NCBI GenBank assembly: GCA_028292185.1
Contig: JAQGMT010000003.1
Coordinates: 1-28,161, forward strand
DNA length: 28,161 nt
Reading direction: 5' to 3'
Source: Ramlibacter sp.
Lineage (GTDB): Bacteria > Pseudomonadota > Gammaproteobacteria > Burkholderiales > Burkholderiaceae_C
In this document: positions 1 through 7,679 of the stretch, in pieces
How positions within the stretch are numbered: the stretch's first letter is position 1
Layout of the letters: every line of letters begins with the position of its first letter
Notes under the pieces: model-generated
What the model was told of the DNA's origin: nothing
Databases searched by the model: none
The model's input: only the letters and a program-made list of their open reading frames with translations
Made by a program: the position numbers and the translations under genes

Positions 1-2
1 TT

Positions 3-1949
3 GTAGGCCTCGAGCACGAAGTGCACCGCATCGCCGTTGCGCGCGAGCGCCTGCGCGCTGAGCGCGCCACCCGGCACGAGCACCGCATCGAACATCACCG
101 AGGGCATGTTCACGAAGGTGTGATCCACCGCCAGCTGCTGTCCCGACGAGGTGGCGACCGAGCCAAGATGGTCCGAGACGATCCGGCAGGTCGCCCCTGC
201 ATCCTGCAGTGCTTGCTGGACGGACCTGAGCGCGCCAAGCTCCACGCCATTGGCCACCAGCACGGCGACGCGCCGGGTCGCGATGCCGGCGGAGCCCGTG
301 TCCATGCTGAGCGCAGGCGAAGTCTCCAGCGGCAGTTTGCTGCGCACGTCGCGAAACCCGGCGCGACCCGCTGCGGCTTTGGGGTCCGGCACCGCGATGC
401 CCAGCGGTTCCGCCACCTTGCGCGCCAGCTTCGCATCGACGTGAGCCAGGTTATCCACCATGCGCTGGCGTACGGCCGGCACTTCCACTTTCGACAGCTC
501 GAACTGGAACGCGGCAATGATGTGGTCTTTTTCAGCCGGGCTCTGGCTGTTCCAGAAGAACGACGCCTGGCTGAAGTGATCGTCAAAGCTCGGGCTGCGC
601 CTGCGGATTTTTGGCGGCTCGATGGCTTCCGCAAAACTCTGGAAGCCTTGCTGGCCGCCATCGACGCGGAACTCCGCGCCGTTGGCCAGCGAGTTCGGCT
701 CGTAAGCGGCCTGCCCCTTATTGATCAGCATGCGATGCATGCCGTCGCGCTGGAAATTGTGGAACGGGCAAACGCCGCGATTGATCGGCAGCTCGTGAAA
801 GTTCGGCCCGCCCAAGCGCGACAGCTGGGTGTCGGTATAAGAAAACAGGCGGCCCTGCAGCAAGGGATCGTTGCTGAAATCGATTCCGGGCACCACATGG
901 CCCGGATGGAAGGCGACCTGCTCCGTTTCGGCGAAAAAGTTGTCGGTGTTGCGGTTCAGCACGAGCTTGCCGACCACCAGCACCGGCACCAGTTCTTCGG
1001 GAATCAGCTTGGTCGGATCGAGCAGATCGAAACCCAGGCTCTGCGCCTTGTCTTCAGGAATCAACTGCAGCCCGAGTTCCCACTCCGGGAAGTTGCCTTG
1101 CGCGATCGATTCCCAGAGGTCGCGCCGATGAAAGTCGGCATCCTTGCCGGCGATCTTCTGCGCTTCATCCCACACCAGCGAATGCTTGCCCAGCTTGGGC
1201 TTCCAGTGGAACTTGACGAAGTGCGACACGCCCTTCGCATTGATCATTCGAAAGGTGTGGACGCCGAACCCTTCCATCATGCGGAAGCTGCGCGGAAGCG
1301 CGCGATCTGACATCACCCACATCAACATGTGCGTGGTTTCGGGCATCAACGAAACGAAATCCCAGAAGGTGTCGTGCGCACTGGCAGCCTGCGGCATTTC
1401 GTGATGCGGCTCGGGCTTGACGGCGTGGACCAGGTCGGGAAATTTCATCGCGTCCTGCACAAAGAACACCGGGATGTTGTTGCCCACCAGGTCGTAGTTG
1501 CCTTCGCGCGTGTAGAACTTCACGGCGAAGCCGCGCACATCGCGCACCGTATCGGCCGAGCCGCGTGAGCCCGCCACGGTGGAAAAACGGACGAACACGG
1601 GCGTGCGGCTGCCCGCCTCCTGCAGAAAATCAGCGCGCGTGTATTCGACCAGCGACTTGCTCAACTCGAAATAGCCGTGAGCGCCGGTGCCACGGGCGTG
1701 CACCACTCGCTCGGGGATGCGCTCGTGATCGAAGTGGGTGATCTTCTCGCGAAGAATGAAGTCTTCGAGCAGCGTCGGGCCGCGCACGCCGGCCTTGAGC
1801 GAGTTGTGGTTGTCGGGGATGCCGACGCCTTGATTGGTGGTAAGCAGGCTTTCGGGAGACTGGCTGAAGGACTCCAGCTGTTTTTGCTTCGCCACGGCGC
1901 CTTCGCTCGCTTTGGACTTGCGCTGTGCATCCTGCTTGGACTGTGCCAT
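3..1949 (-). CDS. katE: Large-subunit (HPII-type) catalase, 3' end cut by window
   Basis: Haem catalase that converts hydrogen peroxide to water and oxygen in the cytoplasm; 649 residues are visible and the C-terminus lies beyond the left edge. Seen: the distal catalytic His at about residue 84 (VVHARGTGAHGYFE), the VRFSTVAGSRGSADT segment, the catalytic Asn near 157 (VGNNIPVFF), and the proximal haem-ligand Tyr near 371 (RLFSYTDTQLSRLGGPNF). After the catalase core, residues from about 555 (TRRVAVLVANGVE, then DAVLVPGGAL) form the start of the DJ-1/GATase-like domain found only in large clade 2 catalases such as E. coli HPII. The ATG at 1947-1949 is preceded by AGGAG at 1960-1964. The first ~50 residues are polar and lysine-rich, as in HPII N-terminal extensions. 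Family assignment is secure; the symbol katE is by architecture. Confidence 0.95.
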   Translation of the reverse strand, partial: MAQSKQDAQRKSKASEGAVAKQKQLESFSQSPESLLTTNQGVGIPDNHNSLKAGVRGPTLLEDFILREKITHFDHERIPERVVHARGTGAHGYFELSKSLVEYTRADFLQEAGSRTPVFVRFSTVAGSRGSADTVRDVRGFAVKFYTREGNYDLVGNNIPVFFVQDAMKFPDLVHAVKPEPHHEMPQAASAHDTFWDFVSLMPETTHMLMWVMSDRALPRSFRMMEGFGVHTFRMINAKGVSHFVKFHWKPKLGKHSLVWDEAQKIAGKDADFHRRDLWESIAQGNFPEWELGLQLIPEDKAQSLGFDLLDPTKLIPEELVPVLVVGKLVLNRNTDNFFAETEQVAFHPGHVVPGIDFSNDPLLQGRLFSYTDTQLSRLGGPNFHELPINRGVCPFHNFQRDGMHRMLINKGQAAYEPNSLANGAEFRVDGGQQGFQSFAEAIEPPKIRRRSPSFDDHFSQASFFWNSQSPAEKDHIIAAFQFELSKVEVPAVRQRMVDNLAHVDAKLARKVAEPLGIAVPDPKAAAGRAGFRDVRSKLPLETSPALSMDTGSAGIATRRVAVLVANGVELGALRSVQQALQDAGATCRIVSDHLGSVATSSGQQLAVDHTFVNMPSVMFDAVLVPGGALSAQALARNGDAVHFVLEAY

Positions 1950-1976
1950 TGAAAAAGGACTCCTGTGGCCGGGATC

Positions 1977-2003
1977 AAAAAAAGGGGTGCGCGCCACAGG
2001 CGC
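1977..2003 (-). terminator. Possible rho-independent terminator or attenuator before the catalase gene
   Basis: Read on the minus strand, a GCGCC-TGT-GGCGC hairpin (1991-2003) is followed after seven bases by seven consecutive T (plus-strand A at 1977-1983). It lies between the 40-residue ORF and the catalase start. The stem is only five base pairs and the T-run is not immediately adjacent, so it may be weak or partial. Confidence 0.35.
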
Positions 2004-2026
2004 CGTGACTGCGAACGCGAAGCGCT

Positions 2027-2149
2027 CTAGCCCGCGTCAAGTTCGAACGTGGCTTCGAGGATGTTGGCGATCGTTGCGAGGGCGATGGCGCCGGCCACGC
2101 CGGCGGCGCACCAGACCATCCATTCCGGCATTCCAGCAAACAGGTCCAT
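2027..2149 (-). CDS. 40-residue single-pass membrane peptide, unknown function
   Basis: Not recognised. The protein begins MDLFAGMPEWMVWCAAGVAG and ends with an acidic tail (LEATFELDAG). Residues 11-30 are hydrophobic and Ala/Gly-rich, enough for one membrane helix. A near-perfect Shine-Dalgarno AAGGAG (2155-2160) sits five bases before the ATG, which is much stronger than most sites in the window and is the main argument that this is translated. Another ATG overlaps the ribosome site in a different frame and is too close to it to be used. The gene reads toward the catalase gene, 77 bases away, with a possible weak terminator between. Cotranscription with the catalase is possible but unproven. 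Confidence 0.6.
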   Translation of the reverse strand: MDLFAGMPEWMVWCAAGVAGAIALATIANILEATFELDAG

Positions 2150-2387
2150 GTCATCTCCTTGCAACGAGCTATCACTCCCGCAGGACAGGATAAGCAAGCT
2201 CATGCACAAGGCCCGTAGTTGGGCGGCGGCGGCGTTTGTCGGCCTACGCAGCATTTGCCCGTAGGAGCTCTCCGACACGCTCACCGACGCCCATCCGTTG
2301 CCTCTTCCTACAGGGCCGGCATGGCGCGTCCTACTGTTGGGAAACGGCCCGGCCGCGAACATGGGGCACGCAATTGGAAAGGTCCCG
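2150..2387. promoter_or_regulatory. Repeat-rich divergent spacer, probable promoter region of two small genes
   Basis: The 238-base gap between the 40-residue gene (minus) and the 99-residue gene (plus) holds an interrupted inverted repeat. GTCGG (2238-2242) plus CCTACG (2243-2248) pairs with CGTAGG (2260-2265) and, after a six-base bulge, CCGAC (2272-2276). The word CCGAC recurs at 2284-2288 and CCTAC at 2307-2311 and 2330-2334. No convincing sigma-70 hexamer pair was found on either strand. The position suggests regulation of both flanking genes, but that is inference. Confidence 0.4.
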
Positions 2388-2687
2388 ATGCAAAACCGCA
2401 TGCCCAGCCGGCGCCGCCAGCCCCCGGAGGCCAGCGCCAACCCTCAAGGGGACACCGTACCGGCACAAGGCGAAACACAGCAGCGTTCGCCCCGCATGCC
2501 GCATGAACGCGACGAGTCGGCCGACAGCCAGGCAGCCGACGAACCGTCGGCCCGCCGCATGGGACAGGTCGCGCACGACGCTGTCGAGCAGGGACAGGTC
2601 GACACCAGCAAGGGCGAGGGGCTCGACGCGACCTACGACAAGTTGCGCAAGGGGACCCCGGACCCCGAGAAGAAGTTCAGGCCTTGA
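2388..2687 (+). CDS. 99-residue hydrophilic, low-complexity hypothetical protein
   Basis: Not recognised. The ATG at 2388 is chosen over the upstream in-frame ATG at 2298 because GGAAAGG (2376-2382) lies just before it and the upstream part looks non-coding. The product is strongly hydrophilic, rich in Arg, Gln, Glu, Asp and Pro, with no membrane segment or cysteine. It starts MQNRMPSRRRQPPEAS, has a charged middle (HERDESADSQAADEPSARR), and ends with a basic DKLRKGTPDPEKKFRP. The composition suggests a largely disordered protein. Its last bases overlap the 3' end of the convergent rpe gene by 11 bases. A stress-associated or nucleic-acid-associated role would be a guess. Confidence 0.6.
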   Translation: MQNRMPSRRRQPPEASANPQGDTVPAQGETQQRSPRMPHERDESADSQAADEPSARRMGQVAHDAVEQGQVDTSKGEGLDATYDKLRKGTPDPEKKFRP

Positions 2688-3360
2688 GGGCGGCGCGCAT
2701 CGCGTCGATCACCGGCCGGTAGTCGGACTGCCCGAAGATCGCGCTGCCTGCCACGAAGGTATCGGCGCCGGCCGCCGCAACGCGCGCGATGTTGTCGACT
2801 TTGATTCCGCCATCGACCTCGAGCCGAATGTCCTTGCCGCAGGCGTCGATGCGTTTCCTGGCTTGCCCAATCTTGCGCAGGGCAGACTCTATGAAGCCCT
2901 GGCCGCCGAAGCCGGGGTTCACGCTCATGATCAGGATCAGGTCGATCTCGTCGATCAACCAGTCGAGCACGTCCAGCGGCGCCGCCGGATTGAACACCAG
3001 GCCCGCCTTGCAGCCGCTCGCCTTGATCGCCTGCACACTGCGATGAGCGTGCGCCGACGCGTCCGGATGGAAGCTGATGTAGTCCGCGCCCGCTTGGGCA
3101 AACGCTTGCGCGAGCGTGTCCACCGGCTGCACCATCAAGTGCACGTCGATCGGCACGGCCGCGCCCGCAGCGGTCTTCGCGTGCGGCTTCAAGGCCGAGC
3201 AGACCATGGGCCCGAAGGTCAGGTTGGGTACGTAATGGTTGTCCATCACGTCGAAATGGATCCAGTCCGCGCCGGCGGCGATCACCTGCTTGACCTCTTC
3301 GCCCAGGCGGGCGAAGTCCGCCGAAAGGATGGACGGGGCAATGCGGTGGGTTTTGCTCAT
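2677..3360 (-). CDS. rpe: Ribulose-phosphate 3-epimerase
   Basis: Cytoplasmic TIM-barrel metalloenzyme that interconverts D-ribulose 5-phosphate and D-xylulose 5-phosphate in the pentose phosphate and Calvin pathways. The 227-residue length is normal. Seen: metal-binding and catalytic residues H35 and D37 in HFDVMDNHYVPNLTFGP, H74 in DVHLMV, the phosphate-loop SVNPGFGGQ (146-154), and D183 in EVDGG. The start MSKTHRIAPSILSADF matches the family's N-terminus; an upstream in-frame ATG would add about 20 residues the family does not have. It is divergent from apaG with a 52-base spacer and convergent with, and slightly overlapping, the small gene to its left. No carboxysome or other Calvin-cycle gene is visible, so a housekeeping role is likely. 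Confidence 0.97.
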   Translation of the reverse strand: MSKTHRIAPSILSADFARLGEEVKQVIAAGADWIHFDVMDNHYVPNLTFGPMVCSALKPHAKTAAGAAVPIDVHLMVQPVDTLAQAFAQAGADYISFHPDASAHAHRSVQAIKASGCKAGLVFNPAAPLDVLDWLIDEIDLILIMSVNPGFGGQGFIESALRKIGQARKRIDACGKDIRLEVDGGIKVDNIARVAAAGADTFVAGSAIFGQSDYRPVIDAMRAALKA

Positions 3361-3412
3361 GCACCGATTCTCGCAAATCGCAGCCCCGAACCGAAGGGGT
3401 AGCATTGCCGCC

Positions 3413-3793
3413 ATGGCCAAGTATCAGTTCCGGGTGGAAGTCGAGCAGCAATACCTGCCGGAGCAGTCGGCGCCCGCGCAAGGCGTGTTCAGCTTCGCCT
3501 ACACCATCACCATCACCAACGTCGGCGAAGTGCCGGCGCAACTGATATCGCGCCACTGGATCATCGCCAATGCCGCCGGCGAAGTGGAGGAAGTCAAGGG
3601 CTTGGGCGTCGTGGGGCACCAGCCGCTGCTCAAGCCGGGCGAAGCGTTCCAATACGCCAGTGGCTGCCGTCTGCGCACCCCCAACGGCACGATGCAGGGC
3701 AGCTATTTTTGCGTGGCCGAGGACGGCGAGCGCTTCGACGTGGAGATCGCGCCCTTCGTGCTGGATGACGGCAGCAGCCGCGTACTGCATTGA
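3413..3793 (+). CDS. apaG: ApaG family protein (Co2+/Mg2+ efflux-associated)
   Basis: Small beta-sandwich protein of 126 residues, the full usual length. Seen: YQFRVEVEQQYLPEQS at the N-terminus, FSFAYTITITNVG, QLISRHWIIANAAGEVEEVKGLGVVGHQP, then TPNGTMQGSY and a C-terminal FDVEIAPFVLD. These are the hallmark ApaG segments. ApaG mutants in enterobacteria affect cobalt/magnesium handling, but the biochemical activity is not settled, so no reaction is claimed. It is the first gene of a plus-strand run of nine. Its TGA stop overlaps the TTG start of the next gene (TTGA at 3790-3793), which points to translational coupling. GAAGGGG about 15 bases before the ATG is the nearest ribosome site. Confidence 0.95.
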   Translation: MAKYQFRVEVEQQYLPEQSAPAQGVFSFAYTITITNVGEVPAQLISRHWIIANAAGEVEEVKGLGVVGHQPLLKPGEAFQYASGCRLRTPNGTMQGSYFCVAEDGERFDVEIAPFVLDDGSSRVLH

Positions 3794-5049
3794 ACGACCT
3801 CATGGCAATCTGGGCCGATTGGCTCAGGCCCTCGGCAGGACTCCCCACGGTGCAATGGGCGATCCTGCTGGCGGTGGCTGCCGCGGCCGGGCACCTCTTG
3901 CAGCGGCACACCGGCCTGCCCAAGGTGGTGGGCTATTCGATGACCGGTGCGGTGGCCGGGCTCGGCGGATTTTCCGATGGCGCCTGGCCGCTGCAAGGCA
4001 TTGCCTTGTTCCTGTTGGAGCTGGGCGTGTCGGTGGTGCTGTTCGAGGCCGGTGGCCGCATCGCGTTGCGCTGGTTCCGCTACAACCCGATGGTGCTGCT
4101 TCAGAGCTTGCTGGAGTCCACGCTTAGCGCGCTGTTCGTGTACTACACCTTGCGCTGGCTGGGCGTGCGCCCTTCGGTCGCCGAAGGGGTCGGCCTCGTG
4201 GCGATGGCTGCCTCTCCGGCGGTGTTGAGCCGCGTGGTGATGGACACCCATGCCTCGGGGCCCGTCACGGAGCGGGCCATGGTGTTGACCACCCTGAGCA
4301 CCTTGTACGCACTGACGCTGGTGAGCGCGCGCACGGGCGTGATGCACCGGCCGCAAAACAACCTGGGCGAAACCCTGTTCCCGGTGGCCGTGGTGCTGGG
4401 CGTTTCCTTCGTGGTCGGCGCCTTGCTCGCGCTGGTCTTGCGCATGGCGCTTCGGGTCATGAGCCCCACCAGCGAGAACACCTCCATGCTCTTGATCGCG
4501 CTGATCATGGCGGCCACGGCGATCGCGGCGCACCTGGGCGGATCGGCGCCACTCGCGGCCTTGCTGGGAGGCATGTTGCTCAAGCAACTCAACCCGCGGC
4601 CCTGGGCCTGGCCGCGCCAACTCGGTACCGCGGCCTCGATGCTCATCATGCTGATGTTCGTCCTCGTTTCGGTGGTGGCATCCAAAGCCCAGTGGAACCC
4701 GGCGGTGGCCGGACTGGTGGCGGCACTGGTGCTGGCGCGAGGCTTGGCCAAGATCACCGGCGTGTCGCTGGCCAACTGGGGCAGCGGCACCAATTGGCGC
4801 CAGGCGTTCTGGACCGGCTGCGCGATGTCGCCGATGTCTTCCGTAGCCTTGCTGCTGGTATCCCAATTCGTCGCCTCCTCGCCCACGCTGGGCCCGAGCA
4901 TCGCCAGCATCACACTGCCGGCCATCCTGCTGATGGAAGTGCTGGGCGCGATCATTGCCACGTTCGCCATTTACCGTGCGGGGGAAAGCTCCGAGCCTTC
5001 GCTGTCCGAGGGACAGGCGCATACGCAACCGGGAGAGTTGCGTGGATAG
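3790..5049 (+). CDS. CPA2-family cation/proton antiporter (Kef-type membrane domain only)
   Basis: Polytopic inner-membrane protein of up to 419 residues with about 11-12 hydrophobic segments. The fold is that of the Na+/H+ exchanger domain, including HTGLPKVVGYSMTGAVAG, LFLLELGVSVVLFEAGGRIALRWF, the SPAVLSRVVMDT segment and GSAPLAALLGGMLL. It ends after the last helix with a short polar tail. There is no cytoplasmic TrkA-N/RCK nucleotide- or glutathione-binding domain as in KefB/KefC, so ion specificity and gating cannot be read from the sequence. The start is either TTG at 3790, overlapping the apaG stop, or ATG at 3802; TTG is given because of the coupling. Its stop overlaps the GTG start of the following ligase gene by eight bases, which suggests a joint role with thiol synthesis. 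Confidence 0.88.
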   Translation: MNDLMAIWADWLRPSAGLPTVQWAILLAVAAAAGHLLQRHTGLPKVVGYSMTGAVAGLGGFSDGAWPLQGIALFLLELGVSVVLFEAGGRIALRWFRYNPMVLLQSLLESTLSALFVYYTLRWLGVRPSVAEGVGLVAMAASPAVLSRVVMDTHASGPVTERAMVLTTLSTLYALTLVSARTGVMHRPQNNLGETLFPVAVVLGVSFVVGALLALVLRMALRVMSPTSENTSMLLIALIMAATAIAAHLGGSAPLAALLGGMLLKQLNPRPWAWPRQLGTAASMLIMLMFVLVSVVASKAQWNPAVAGLVAALVLARGLAKITGVSLANWGSGTNWRQAFWTGCAMSPMSSVALLLVSQFVASSPTLGPSIASITLPAILLMEVLGAIIATFAIYRAGESSEPSLSEGQAHTQPGELRG

Positions 5050-6208
5050 GAGGGTGCAGTTTCCAATCAACGCGCCGGCCGGCCCGATCAGGCTCGAGCC
5101 TTTCCGAAAGTCCGCCGCGTTGTCGCTCGGCGTGGAGCTCGAACTGCAGCTGGTCAACACGCACGACTACGATCTCGCGCCTTACTCCGACGAGATGCTG
5201 CGCCTGATGTCGCGCTTCGACCTGCCCGGCTCGGTGGTGCCCGAGATGACCTCGAGCATGATCGAGATCTCCACGGGCGTATGCGACTCACCCGCGCAGG
5301 TGCAGGCCGAGCTCTCGATGATCCGCGATGCCCTGGTCAAATGCGCCGACAAATTGAACATCGCGGTGGTGGGCGGCGGCACCCACCCGTTCCAGCAGTG
5401 GCACGAGCAGCGCATCTCCGACCGGCCGCGCTTTCGCGAGCTGTCCGAGTTGTACGGCTACCTGTCCAAGCAGTTCACGATCTTCGGCCAGCACGTGCAC
5501 GTCGGCTGCCCCGATGCCGACTCCGCCCTGCTGATGCTGCACCGCATGTCACGCTACATCCCGCATTTCATTGCCATGTCGGCGTCGTCGCCTTTCGTGC
5601 AGGGCCAGGACACGCAGTTCGAGTCGGCGCGGCTGAATTCGGTATTCGCCTTTCCGATGTCGGGGCGGGCGCCGTTCACCCTGAGCTGGGACGAGTTCGG
5701 CAAATTCTTCGCCAAGACCACCCGCACCGGGGTGGTGAAGAGCATGAAGGATTTCTATTGGGACATCCGGCCGAAACCCGAATACGGCACGATCGAGATT
5801 CGCGTCTTCGACACGCCCCTGACGATCGAACGCGCAGTGGCGCTATCGGGATTCGTGCAGTCGCTGGCCTCCTGGTTCCTGCACGAGCAGCCCTTCATGC
5901 CGCAGGAAGACGACTACATGGTCTATACCTACAACCGCTTCCAGGCCTGCCGCTTCGGGCTGGACGCCGTGTATGTGGACCCACCCACCGGCCAGCACAT
6001 GCCGCTGCGCGAGCACATCGTGCACACCTTGCGCCAGATCGGCGACCACGCGCGCAAGCTGGGCGCCGGCAATGGCGTGCAGTCGCTCAGCGAAGACGCC
6101 GAGCTGGGAACCAACGATGCGCGGTGGGTGCGGGAGAAGCAGGCGCGCGAGCGCTTGCTGGGCGAAGTCGTGAGGCAGGGCGCGCTGCGCTTCCGGGGTC
6201 ACTCCTGA
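5042..6208 (+). CDS. ybdK: YbdK-type carboxylate-amine ligase (glutamate-cysteine ligase family 2)
   Basis: ATP-dependent ligase of the GCS2 family. E. coli YbdK has weak glutamate-cysteine ligase activity in vitro, so formation of gamma-glutamyl-cysteine is possible, but other amine acceptors are known in the family. 388 residues, a normal length. Seen: SLGVELELQLVNTHDYDLAP (substrate and metal binding acidic residues), PEMTSSMIEISTGVC, GGGTHPFQQW, the IFGQHVHVG segment, DIRPKPEYGTIEIRVFDTP, and a C-terminal helical tail. GTG at 5042 is chosen: GGGAGAG (5032-5038) is well placed and the start overlaps the antiporter stop by eight bases. A GTG at 5054 directly abuts AGGAGG and is too close to be used. 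gshB lies about 20 kb away in the same window. Confidence 0.92.
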   Translation: MDRRVQFPINAPAGPIRLEPFRKSAALSLGVELELQLVNTHDYDLAPYSDEMLRLMSRFDLPGSVVPEMTSSMIEISTGVCDSPAQVQAELSMIRDALVKCADKLNIAVVGGGTHPFQQWHEQRISDRPRFRELSELYGYLSKQFTIFGQHVHVGCPDADSALLMLHRMSRYIPHFIAMSASSPFVQGQDTQFESARLNSVFAFPMSGRAPFTLSWDEFGKFFAKTTRTGVVKSMKDFYWDIRPKPEYGTIEIRVFDTPLTIERAVALSGFVQSLASWFLHEQPFMPQEDDYMVYTYNRFQACRFGLDAVYVDPPTGQHMPLREHIVHTLRQIGDHARKLGAGNGVQSLSEDAELGTNDARWVREKQARERLLGEVVRQGALRFRGHS

Positions 6209-6229
6209 GGAGTCGCGCGACAATGCCCC

Positions 6230-7183
6230 ATGGGTGAATTCGAGCTGATCGAGCGATTCTTCAAACGGCCCGCGCGGCGCAATGCGCTCGGGGTGGGCGA
6301 TGACTGCGCGCTGCTGAGCCCCGCGCCGGGCATGCAATTGGCCGTGTCGTGCGACATGCTGCTCGAAGGCCGCCACTTCCTGTCCACCGTGAACCCGTTG
6401 AAGTTGGGCCACAAGGCGCTGGCCGTCAACCTGAGCGACCTCGCCGCCTGCGGCGCGAAGCCGCTGGCCTTCACCTTGGCGCTGGCCCTGCCTCGAGTGG
6501 ATGATGAATGGCTCGAGCAGTTTTCCAAGGGGCTGTTCGCACTCGCCGATGAGCACGCCTGCGAACTGTTGGGGGGCGACACTACGCGCGGGCCGCTGAA
6601 CATCTGCATCACGGTGTTCGGTGAAGTGCCGAAAGGCAGTGCCTTGCTGCGCTCGGGTGCTCGCGCGGGCGACGACATTTATGTGAGCGGAAACCTCGGC
6701 GACGCACGACTCGCGCTGGAAGTGTTTCGCGGCAGCCTGAGCCTGCCGGCGGAGCTGTTCGAGGCGGCGCGCGCACGCCTGGAGCAGCCGAGGCCGCGCG
6801 TCGCCCTGGGGCTGGCGCTGCGAGGAATTGCGAGTTCGGCCATCGACATCAGCGATGGCTTGGTGGGCGACCTCGGGCACGTCCTGCGGCAATCGGGCGT
6901 CGGTGCGCAGATCGATTGCGGCGCGGCCGGCACTTTGATGGACGCCGCGGCGGCGCTGGACGAGGAGCGCAAGCTCGAATTCATATTGGCGGGCGGCGAC
7001 GACTATGAGCTGGCATTTACTGCAGCAGCCTCGCAACGCGAAGCAGTTCGCGCCGCGGCCGAGCAAGCGCACACGCCCGTGACTCGCATCGGGCGCATCG
7101 AAGCGCAGCCGGGCCTGCGCTTGCTGGACCGCGACGGGCAGCCGGTCGCGCGGCATTACGCCTCGTTCGATCACTTCGCCTGA
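6230..7183 (+). CDS. thiL: Thiamine-monophosphate kinase
   Basis: Phosphorylates thiamine monophosphate to thiamine diphosphate using ATP, the last step of cofactor synthesis, in the cytoplasm. 317 residues, typical of ThiL. Seen: GVGDDCALL (21-29, metal/ATP binding), SCDMLLEGRHF, AVNLSDLAACGAKPLAFTLALALP, GGDTTRGPLNI, AIDISDGLVGDLGHVL, and ILAGGDDYELAFTA near the C-terminus. It lies 21 bases after the ligase gene and seven before the nuclease gene. The best Shine-Dalgarno (AGGAG, 6208-6212) is better spaced for an ATG at 6223, which opens a four-codon frame whose stop overlaps the thiL start region. Re-initiation is therefore possible. Confidence 0.97.
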   Translation: MGEFELIERFFKRPARRNALGVGDDCALLSPAPGMQLAVSCDMLLEGRHFLSTVNPLKLGHKALAVNLSDLAACGAKPLAFTLALALPRVDDEWLEQFSKGLFALADEHACELLGGDTTRGPLNICITVFGEVPKGSALLRSGARAGDDIYVSGNLGDARLALEVFRGSLSLPAELFEAARARLEQPRPRVALGLALRGIASSAIDISDGLVGDLGHVLRQSGVGAQIDCGAAGTLMDAAAALDEERKLEFILAGGDDYELAFTAAASQREAVRAAAEQAHTPVTRIGRIEAQPGLRLLDRDGQPVARHYASFDHFA

Positions 7184-7190
7184 TGCCGCC

Positions 7191-7679
7191 ATGAAACGAT
7201 TCTTCCGTCTCGCGGCCGCCGCGCTGCTTGCCGCGACGGCGCTCTGCGTTCACGCGGGCAGCTTCGTGGGAACGGTCACGCACGTCACCGACGGCGATTC
7301 GCTGTGGGTGCGGCCAGCGGCGGGCGGGCCGCCGCGCCAGGTGCGGGTGCAGGGAATCGATGCGCCTGAAATCTGCCAGGCCTGGGGTCGCGAATCGCGC
7401 GAGGCCCTCGCGGCCCAGGTGCTGCATCGCCAGGTGCGAGTCAACAGCCGCGGGCGGGATACGTACAGCCGCACACTCGCGCAAGTGAGCTTCGGCAATC
7501 AGGATGTGGGAGCGTGGATGGTCGGCCGTGGCCACGCGTGGTCCTATCGTTTCCGGCGCGACGCCGGTCCTTACTCGCAGCAGGAGTCGCAAGCCAGAAG
7601 CGCGCGCCTGGGGCTCTGGAGCGCCAGCGCCCCGATCGAGCCGCGCGTATTTCGCAAACGTCACGGCAGCTGCAAATGA
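7191..7679 (+). CDS. Secreted staphylococcal-nuclease-like (SNase) thermonuclease
   Basis: 162-residue exported nuclease. Residues 1-22 form a signal peptide (MKRFFRLAAAALLAATALCVHA). The OB-fold SNase domain follows: the calcium-site Asp pair D34/D36 in VTDGDSL, catalytic R52 with D57 and E60 in RVQGIDAPE, and the second catalytic Arg at R94 in DTYSRTLAQV. These align with R35, D40, E43 and R87 of staphylococcal nuclease. It likely degrades DNA or RNA in the periplasm or outside the cell. It starts seven bases after thiL and its stop overlaps the pgpA start (ATGA), so it is cotranscribed with unrelated housekeeping genes. The biological substrate is unknown. Confidence 0.93.
   Translation: MKRFFRLAAAALLAATALCVHAGSFVGTVTHVTDGDSLWVRPAAGGPPRQVRVQGIDAPEICQAWGRESREALAAQVLHRQVRVNSRGRDTYSRTLAQVSFGNQDVGAWMVGRGHAWSYRFRRDAGPYSQQESQARSARLGLWSASAPIEPRVFRKRHGSCK

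Noticed and set aside
21..1310. Long plus-strand open frame opposite the catalase
   Set aside because: The minus strand encodes a catalase with all catalytic residues; the plus frame shows no domain.
3790..5049. Annotation as KefB or KefC
   Set aside because: The RCK/TrkA-N domain that defines glutathione-gated Kef proteins is absent, so only the CPA2 family level is justified.
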